Source: Candidatus Geohydrothermomicrobium daggyaiense (lineage in GTDB: Bacteria > Actinomycetota > Geothermincolia > Fen-727 > JACVIW01). Taken from it: a DNA stretch of 10,389 nucleotides. The notes beneath the pieces are model-generated. The model saw nothing but the letters and a program-made list of their open reading frames with translations. It did no database searches and was not told the origin of the DNA. Position 1 is the stretch's first letter, and every line of letters begins with the position of its first letter. Location of the stretch: NCBI GenBank assembly GCA_015711695.1, contig JACVIW010000066.1, positions 1 through 10,389 of the forward strand. The letters run 5' to 3'. The position numbers and the translations under genes were made by a program. This document shows positions 5,829 through 10,389 of the stretch, one piece after another.

Positions 5829-6357
5829 TACTCATGGTGATCCGGTAGGCTGGGAGCGCGCTATAAGCGCTCTTGGAGAAGTGGACATTATGCTCCACGC
5901 AGGGGACGTACTCTATCACGGCATATTCAACCCGATTACTGAATCTTATGATCCACGCCGTCTTGCTGAGATGCTAAATTCATACAAAGCGCCGGTTGTC
6001 CATGCGCGGGGAAACTGTGACTCAGAAGTTGACCAACTTGCCCTGAACAATCACATACTTTCGGATTTTGCTTTTGCGTGGTGTGATGGTGTTAAGATAC
6101 TCGTTACCCACGGGCATAAGTATCCCGAGGAGTATATTGTGAAACTCGCTTCCCGAAGCGGTATAGATCTCATCCACGTTGGCCATACTCATGCGCCCCT
6201 GATTAAATCCCTCGACGGAGTCACCGTGGTAAATGCTGGCAGCTGTTCTCTTCCCAAGCAGCCTGGCGAATTTCCTACAGCAGGATATCTTGAGGACGGG
6301 GTAATAAGAATTTTGAATCTTATTACAGGCGAGATCTTTCTCGAGCAAAATATTTAA
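5806..6357 (+). CDS. YfcE-family metallophosphoesterase, last gene of the thiamin operon
   Basis: The protein has 183 residues, the usual length of the YfcE/MJ0936 group of Mn- or Ni-dependent phosphodiesterases. All metal ligands are visible: D8 and H10 (SDTHGD), D34 (HAGD), N70 (GNCD), H102 (THGH), and H127 and H129 (GHTH). No signal peptide or membrane segment is seen, so it is cytoplasmic. ATG 5806 follows AAAGGGGG (5793-5800) by 5 bases, and the gene starts inside the end of thiD, 23 bases before its stop. That tight coupling suggests a link to thiamin metabolism, possibly hydrolysis of the ADP-thiazole made by Thi4. This is inference. YfcE members act on many artificial phosphodiesters and physiological substrates are mostly unknown. 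It might simply be a hitch-hiking general phosphatase. Confidence 0.9.
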   Translation: MRIGLVSDTHGDPVGWERAISALGEVDIMLHAGDVLYHGIFNPITESYDPRRLAEMLNSYKAPVVHARGNCDSEVDQLALNNHILSDFAFAWCDGVKILVTHGHKYPEEYIVKLASRSGIDLIHVGHTHAPLIKSLDGVTVVNAGSCSLPKQPGEFPTAGYLEDGVIRILNLITGEIFLEQNI

Positions 6358-6367
6358 GCTTTAATAA

Positions 6368-6556
6368 TCAGCATTTCGAAACTTTTCCAGCTTTCAGACA
6401 CTTTGAGCAAACCCTAAGCGTTTTTGGGCTTCCGTTTGCCTTTACTCGCATCTTATGTACATTCGGAGTCCAGCGTCTCTTTGTTTTCTTATGGGAGTGG
6501 CTTACGTTGAAACCGAATCCCGGCTTTTTCCCGCATATATCACAGACATTTGACAA
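6368..6556 (-). CDS. rpmB: 50S ribosomal protein L28 (zinc-ribbon form)
   Basis: The protein has 62 residues, a normal length for L28 of the large ribosomal subunit. It begins with the family signature SNVCDICGKKPGFG and continues with SHKKTKRRWTPN and a C-terminal LRVCSKCLKAGKV. Cysteine pairs C5/C8 and C50/C53 form the zinc-binding CxxC-CxxC of the C+ type. The open frame extends 19 codons further upstream to 6613, but the L28 signature starts at the TTG at 6554-6556. That TTG is preceded 8 bases earlier by AAAGGAG, so I take TTG as the start and the extra residues as untranslated. The gene converges on the thiamin operon with only 10 bases between stop codons. Confidence 0.95.
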   Translation of the reverse strand: MSNVCDICGKKPGFGFNVSHSHKKTKRRWTPNVHKMRVKANGSPKTLRVCSKCLKAGKVSKC

Positions 6557-6564
6557 CTCAATCG

Positions 6565-6571
6565 CTCCTTT
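6565..6571 (-). promoter_or_regulatory. Ribosome binding site fixing the TTG start of rpmB
   Basis: The reverse strand reads AAAGGAG, then 8 bases, then TTG (6554-6556), immediately before the SNVCDICGKKP signature of L28. Confidence 0.75.
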
Positions 6572-6586
6572 CCCATACAGCTGTAT

Positions 6587-6595
6587 ATAATAGCA
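6587..6595 (-). promoter_or_regulatory. Possible extended -10 promoter of rpmB
   Basis: The reverse strand reads TGCTATTAT (TGnTATAAT-like), about 30 bases upstream of the L28 start. It would give a short leader that begins after the upstream in-frame codons. The -35 region is poor. Confidence 0.4.
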
Positions 6596-6622
6596 CAAAA
6601 CAACATGTCTCACATCGAGTGT

Positions 6623-6640
6623 AAAAAAGTCGCTTCAACT
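6623..6640 (-). terminator. Weak intrinsic terminator after the glycosidase-like gene
   Basis: On the reverse strand AGTTG, a three-base loop and CGACT form a 5-base-pair stem (one G-T pair) followed by six T. It lies about 15 bases after the stop codon of the 817-residue gene and before the putative rpmB promoter. The stem is short, so efficiency is doubtful. Confidence 0.4.
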
Positions 6641-6653
6641 CGGGGCAGTCATT

Positions 6654-9107
6654 TTATTCCTTGTTAGTCCCGCGATCTACCGAGACAACTATTTTCTTAG
6701 AGGTTGGAGGAACCTGAAAACTTTTCGTTCCTCTTTCGAGCACAATTTCCCTGCCATCAGAACTTACAGCTTTTATTTCGAACGGAAGGGTGATCTCGAG
6801 TTCTCTTGGCGCCTTCCTGAATTTGGATTTTAGTTCGATTTTTACAGTCTCGGCATTTTCTGACCTTATTGTGTAGCTCACTTCTCCAAATGTCGTACTG
6901 GCGTTTTTCAGTATTATCTGCTTTTTGTCTTCAAGCCACTTGCTCTTTGGTAGCGGAAGAAGGGAGAGTTTATCATCTTCTTCCATCAAAAATAGGTTTC
7001 TAACGAAATTGAAAATATCCGCTACCGCCCAGCCATGGTGACCATCTCCATAGGCGCCTCCGCCGGTAAGAGGGTTGATTGCTTCAGGAAAGGTCATTGT
7101 TTCGGTAGCCATTGACATCAGAGATTCAAAAATGCGCAGCGCGTATGGATCTTTTCTTTTAAGAAAATACTGAGCGACATGCATTGTAAGATACGGGTTA
7201 AGACCGCAGTGGAAAAGTCCGTGAAAATGGACGTCATTATGAAAGCATTGATTAACAAGCTCCTTAACGGTATTTGCGATTGCCGGGTCGTCCGGCGGAA
7301 TAATGTTCAAAGGATAAACCGCGCAGAGTATGCCGATGCTCGCCGCGTCAAAGTCTCTTGATGGTGATATCGGAATGACTTTCCTGCCAAGTCTTTCTGA
7401 CACCTTTTCCCATGAGTATTTGACAGCGTCTTCGAAATCCTGCGCAAGTCTCTTGCAGTAGCGCGCGTCACTTTCAAACCCTAAAGCTGTTGCTGCTTCG
7501 TATGCCGCGAGAAGACCACCGATAGCCCAGAGATCGTCCCAGTAGTAGCAGTCATTGAGGCCAAAGTGTTCCGCACTTATTCCAGCTGGAAGCAGTCCGT
7601 ATCGAGGGTCCCGGGGATCGAGATCAAGCATCCTTTTTTCGTCAAGCCATCTTGCGCCCTTCATAATAGACGGATAGACCTTTTTCAAAAACTCCTCGTC
7701 CCCGGTCATCCTATAGTGATTGACAAGCGTCCACATCGCCTGGCCGTTTGAGTCCCACTCACCGGTGTGAGACTTGAAAAACCCCTCCTCAGTTTGCCGG
7801 TCCGGATAGGTAAGAAGTATGGCTCTCGCAAGTTCGAGATTACCAGTACGCTCAAGCGCGGGTACCAGATATGCGGCGTCCCTGAACCACATCATGTGGT
7901 ACGTGGACACGCCGGGTGTTATGCACGGTCCGTCGTATAAGAGGAGTAGATACGTCTTGTTCACTTTCAGAGCCGTCGCGTAAATCTCATCATCGACATC
8001 CAGGCTAATTCCTATTGACAGGCTCTTTTCCCAAAGTTCCCGCTGTCGCTCGAGCTCATCCTGCACTACTTTAAGGCTCTTTTTCTCTGGAAGGATGAGG
8101 GTAAATGGTGGCTTTGAGTTCTCGGGAACGGGACACGCGAAGGTCACGGCGCTTTTCTTGCCCGGATTCAATTCGAGCTTAAAGATTGCCGCTGCTGTCG
8201 CAAGACCAAAAGGTTCCTCGATCTGGACAGACCACGATGGCGGGCGCTTTCTTTTCCTGTCCCTCAATAGAAGCGCCACGTCGCCATGCAGATAATCAGA
8301 GAGGATAACTTCATCCGGCTCATCAGTTAGATATAGTATCGGTTTGTCATCCGCGTCAAAACACCTATCCCCTGGTCTGTAAGTTATCTTATTGATCGCT
8401 GAAATTGATTCAGTATTGTAAGGTCTGATTGAAATTATCGCCGCAGCGTCAATTGTATCTTCGGTGTGGTTTTCCGCTTCTGCCATTCCAAGCAACACCA
8501 CGGTATCCTGAGGGGCTCCCATAAAAGTTTTGAGGGAAAAGTCAACACCTTCTGCGTCGAAACTTGTTTTTACGATTGGAAGGTCAAACAGTATCTCCTG
8601 ACTCACGTTTTCCAGTTCGGAAGGGCAAATCAAACTATCGCCGAGCATCCACCATACATCAATGGAGGGACCAAAAGCCCAGGGCGTGACAAGACCCCTC
8701 ACGTCCACCGATGATTCGAATGGAAAGCCAGGAATGCCTAGACCAGTCCAGTTTCTGTGCGTTTTGTTCGCGTAGAAATACGCATGGCTGTGGGGCACGA
8801 ACGAGGTCGAAGAAGGGTCTGTCTGTTTTCTCAGCCAGTAGGGAAAAACCCAACCTTTCATCTGCTGTTCAGCAAATGGGGTCAGCATATAGCCGGACCA
8901 CATGGATGCCCCAACTTTCAAAAGTTCAGTGGGGAAACCGCCTTCAGACTCGCCAAATAATCTTCTAAATGACCTCGCATTTCTTATCGCGTCATCTGTT
9001 ATGCCGAACGCTCTGACTGCCTTGTTGAGTGCTATCTTGAAGACCCGAGATAAAAGCCTGCTTTTTATTTCATGAACAAAGAGAGAGAAATTTTCCAGAG
9101 AGTCCAT
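6654..9107 (-). CDS. Large six-hairpin glycosidase-like protein, substrate unknown
   Basis: The protein has 817 residues and no signal peptide or membrane segment, so it is probably cytoplasmic. Three parts can be seen. Residues about 100-340 are strand-rich (a likely beta-sandwich). Residues 365-710 are rich in paired helices, as in (alpha/alpha)6 toroid glycosidases such as glucoamylase-, trehalase- and amylo-1,6-glucosidase-like enzymes. Residues 730-812 form a small beta domain. Suggestive motifs are MWFRDAAYLVPAL (406-418), resembling the WxRD motif of those enzymes, WDSNGQAMW (451-459), NDCYYWDDLWAIGGL (518-532), and PEAINP with GGGAYGDGHHGWAVAD (674-697). Candidate catalytic acids are D410, E450, D524, D525 and E675, but I cannot assign them. 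The start is firm: GGAGGTGA lies four bases before ATG 9107. It may act on an alpha-glucan or related oligosaccharide. The exact family is not recognised. Confidence 0.75.
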   Translation of the reverse strand: MDSLENFSLFVHEIKSRLLSRVFKIALNKAVRAFGITDDAIRNARSFRRLFGESEGGFPTELLKVGASMWSGYMLTPFAEQQMKGWVFPYWLRKQTDPSSTSFVPHSHAYFYANKTHRNWTGLGIPGFPFESSVDVRGLVTPWAFGPSIDVWWMLGDSLICPSELENVSQEILFDLPIVKTSFDAEGVDFSLKTFMGAPQDTVVLLGMAEAENHTEDTIDAAAIISIRPYNTESISAINKITYRPGDRCFDADDKPILYLTDEPDEVILSDYLHGDVALLLRDRKRKRPPSWSVQIEEPFGLATAAAIFKLELNPGKKSAVTFACPVPENSKPPFTLILPEKKSLKVVQDELERQRELWEKSLSIGISLDVDDEIYATALKVNKTYLLLLYDGPCITPGVSTYHMMWFRDAAYLVPALERTGNLELARAILLTYPDRQTEEGFFKSHTGEWDSNGQAMWTLVNHYRMTGDEEFLKKVYPSIMKGARWLDEKRMLDLDPRDPRYGLLPAGISAEHFGLNDCYYWDDLWAIGGLLAAYEAATALGFESDARYCKRLAQDFEDAVKYSWEKVSERLGRKVIPISPSRDFDAASIGILCAVYPLNIIPPDDPAIANTVKELVNQCFHNDVHFHGLFHCGLNPYLTMHVAQYFLKRKDPYALRIFESLMSMATETMTFPEAINPLTGGGAYGDGHHGWAVADIFNFVRNLFLMEEDDKLSLLPLPKSKWLEDKKQIILKNASTTFGEVSYTIRSENAETVKIELKSKFRKAPRELEITLPFEIKAVSSDGREIVLERGTKSFQVPPTSKKIVVSVDRGTNKE

Positions 9108-9217
9108 TTTTTCACCTCCGCGATCCGTGAACCGGGGTTTTTTGTTCTGAAAATCAAGATTATAAGTATGGATTATAATGAGTGCTTCTATCTTCTAGCG
9201 CTCGAATGACAAAAATT

Positions 9218-9239
9218 CCAGACTCCCCGGATTGTCTGG
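9218..9239. repeat. Inverted repeat overlapping the putative recG -35 box
   Basis: CCAGAC (9218-9223) and GTCTGG (9234-9239) are perfect complements separated by 10 bases. The right arm contains most of the proposed -35 box. It could be an operator, or chance, since six-base arms are short. Confidence 0.35.
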
Positions 9240-9261
9240 GTCTTCAGGTATTATATATAAA
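9232..9261 (+). promoter_or_regulatory. Putative recG promoter
   Basis: TTGTCT (9232-9237, four of six to TTGACA) and TATAAA (9256-9261, five of six) are 18 bases apart. The start would lie near 9268, about 20 bases before the proposed ATG. Confidence 0.4.
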
Positions 9262-9286
9262 GATGGTTGGGGAAACCGGTTTATAG

Positions 9287-10389
9287 ATGAATGATAATAA
9301 TCTCAGATCCACAGAGAATCATTCAGCAAGCAAACCAGACCCTAGTGAGGGCAATGGTAGCCAGGAACCTGGGGTTTATGCCTCCGTGATGACTCTTTTC
9401 GGTGTTGGCACATCGCTCGCGGCGAAACTGAAATCTCTTGGTATTGTTAGCATTTATGATTTGTTGTATCACCTACCCCGCAAGTACCTCGACCGGTCGA
9501 ATGTCTCCTCCATTGCCAGTGTAAAGGCTGGGGAGGACGTCACGGTGGTTGGTCGTGTCTGCAATATTGAGGCGAGACAAACTCGCACAGGGAAGCACAT
9601 GCTTGTGGTTGATATCTATGACGGCACCGGTTATCTGTCCGGGGTATGGTTTAATCAACCCTATCATGCGCAAAGGCTCAAAAAAGAAACTGAAGTGGCG
9701 TTTTCGGGCAAGACAGATTTTATGTACGGCAGACTGCAGATAGTAAATCCAGACTACGACATCCTTGAAAGTCCGGGAGGTTCTTCGGTTGCTGAGCAGG
9801 TGCATACCGGGAGAATTGTTCCGGTTTATCCATGTACAGCCGGGGTGAGTTCAGCAATGTTAAGAAGGCTTGTGAGCCGAGCACTTCGCTATGTTTCAGG
9901 GCTATTTGATCCTGTTCCGAAAAGCGTGAGGGTCAGGTTCAAGATTCCTTCCATTGAAAAGGCGCTCACTCAAATCCATTTCCCCGAAACTCCGGAGGAT
10001 TTGAAGCAAGCATGGAGAAGAGTGGTGTTTGAGGAAATATTCCTTCTCCAGGTGGGACTTGCATACAAAAAGAGGCATAGGCAGAGGAGCACTCCTGGCA
10101 TAGCGCATTGCCCTCCCGATGGATTGGTTGACTGTTTCCTGCAATCTCTTCCGTTTGAACTTACATCTGCCCAGAAAAGGTGCTGGAAAGAAATAGTGGC
10201 CGACATGACAGCAGGTTACCCGATGAATCGACTTCTTCAGGGCGAGGTCGGCAGTGGGAAGACCGTGGTGGCGATGTACGCCATGCTGCTGGCCGTGGCT
10301 CACGGCTACCAGGCTGCCTTGATGGCTCCGACGGAAATCCTTGCCCGGCAACACCTTGAGACGTTATCGCGAGCGCTGGCGGCCAGCCG
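9287..10389 (+). CDS. recG: ATP-dependent DNA helicase RecG, N-terminal part (runs off the window end)
   Basis: An open frame of about 367 codons runs to the end of the window. RecG remodels stalled replication forks and Holliday junctions. The N-terminal wedge region reads GVGTSLAAKLKSLGI (40-54) then DLLYHLPRKYLDRS (58-71), a hallmark of RecG. An OB-fold follows (DVTVVGRVCNIE, with DIYDGTGYLSGVWFNQ). The helicase part begins with LPFELTSAQKRCWKEI, MNRLLQGEVGSGKT (Walker A) and LMAPTEILARQH (motif Ia). Later motifs, including DEAD/H, are outside the window. The start is uncertain. ATG 9287 lacks a good ribosome site and its first 30 or so residues are polar and not family-like. ATG 9389, just before TLFGVG, is an alternative giving a more typical N-terminus. 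Confidence 0.95.
   Translation, partial: MNDNNLRSTENHSASKPDPSEGNGSQEPGVYASVMTLFGVGTSLAAKLKSLGIVSIYDLLYHLPRKYLDRSNVSSIASVKAGEDVTVVGRVCNIEARQTRTGKHMLVVDIYDGTGYLSGVWFNQPYHAQRLKKETEVAFSGKTDFMYGRLQIVNPDYDILESPGGSSVAEQVHTGRIVPVYPCTAGVSSAMLRRLVSRALRYVSGLFDPVPKSVRVRFKIPSIEKALTQIHFPETPEDLKQAWRRVVFEEIFLLQVGLAYKKRHRQRSTPGIAHCPPDGLVDCFLQSLPFELTSAQKRCWKEIVADMTAGYPMNRLLQGEVGSGKTVVAMYAMLLAVAHGYQAALMAPTEILARQHLETLSRALAAS

Larger units (their letters stand above)
9108..9286. other. Divergent intergenic control region between the glycosidase-like gene and recG
   Basis: No gene is seen in these 179 bases. Reverse-strand TATAAT boxes lie at 9159-9164 and 9172-9177, either of which could serve the glycosidase-like gene, though neither has a good -35. 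For recG, TTGTCT (9232-9237) with TATAAA (9256-9261) at 18-base spacing is a reasonable pair. The strong ribosome site of the glycosidase-like gene is at 9112-9119. Confidence 0.5.

Noticed and set aside
6328..6357. Small hairpin CGAGA/TCTCG at the end of the phosphoesterase gene, considered as the operon terminator
   Set aside because: The stem is only five pairs, lies inside the coding sequence and is followed by mixed A/T bases with no T run on either strand.
6557..6613. 19-codon upstream extension of L28
   Set aside because: L28 starts at SNVCDICGKKP. The TTG there has a well-placed AAAGGAG, and the extension overlaps the likely -10 box.
9291..9389. Short forward frame from ATG 9291 overlapping the recG start
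   Set aside because: It is 32 codons in a different frame from recG with no ribosome site, and probably arises by chance.
9902..10354. 150-codon reverse open frame within recG
   Set aside because: The forward strand encodes RecG helicase motifs across this stretch. The reverse frame has no family features.
1..10389. CRISPR arrays, tRNA or rRNA genes, insertion sequences
   Set aside because: No regularly spaced repeats, tRNA-like cloverleaf, rRNA segments, transposase genes or terminal inverted repeats were seen.

Overview
The window is bacterial DNA of roughly balanced GC content. It carries a compact thiamin (vitamin B1) biosynthesis operon flanked by housekeeping genes. The phylum cannot be fixed from the sequence. 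A TPP riboswitch, bacterial L28 and RecG show it is a bacterium. The sulfide-type (His) Thi4 thiazole synthase, the short ThiC and frequent TTG start codons fit an anaerobic, possibly thermophilic or deep-branching lineage. That placement is inference. Layout: (1) 1-112 is the C-terminus of a forward gene that begins outside the window. (2) 182-658 is a reverse-strand DUF1844 protein with a charged N-terminal extension. (3) 659-1092 is a control region with a promoter, a TPP riboswitch and an intrinsic terminator just after it. (4) 1093-6357 is a forward operon: thi4, thiE, thiC, thiL, thiD and a YfcE-type metallophosphoesterase whose start overlaps the end of thiD. (5) 6368-6556 is rpmB (L28) on the reverse strand, convergent with the operon. 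(6) 6654-9107 is a large reverse-strand protein resembling six-hairpin glycosidases. (7) 9108-9286 is a divergent promoter region, and 9287 to the window end is the N-terminal part of recG. How the thi genes fit together: ThiC makes HMP-P from AIR and ThiD phosphorylates it to HMP-PP. Thi4 makes the adenylated thiazole from NAD, glycine and sulfide. ThiE joins the two halves into thiamin phosphate and ThiL phosphorylates that to TPP, which feeds back through the riboswitch. Thi4 replaces the usual ThiG/ThiS/ThiF/ThiH set, none of which is present. The one step without an obvious enzyme is hydrolysis of the ADP-thiazole made by Thi4 to thiazole phosphate. The operon's last gene, a metal-dependent phosphoesterase, is a plausible and testable candidate, and this is the most interesting idea in the window.
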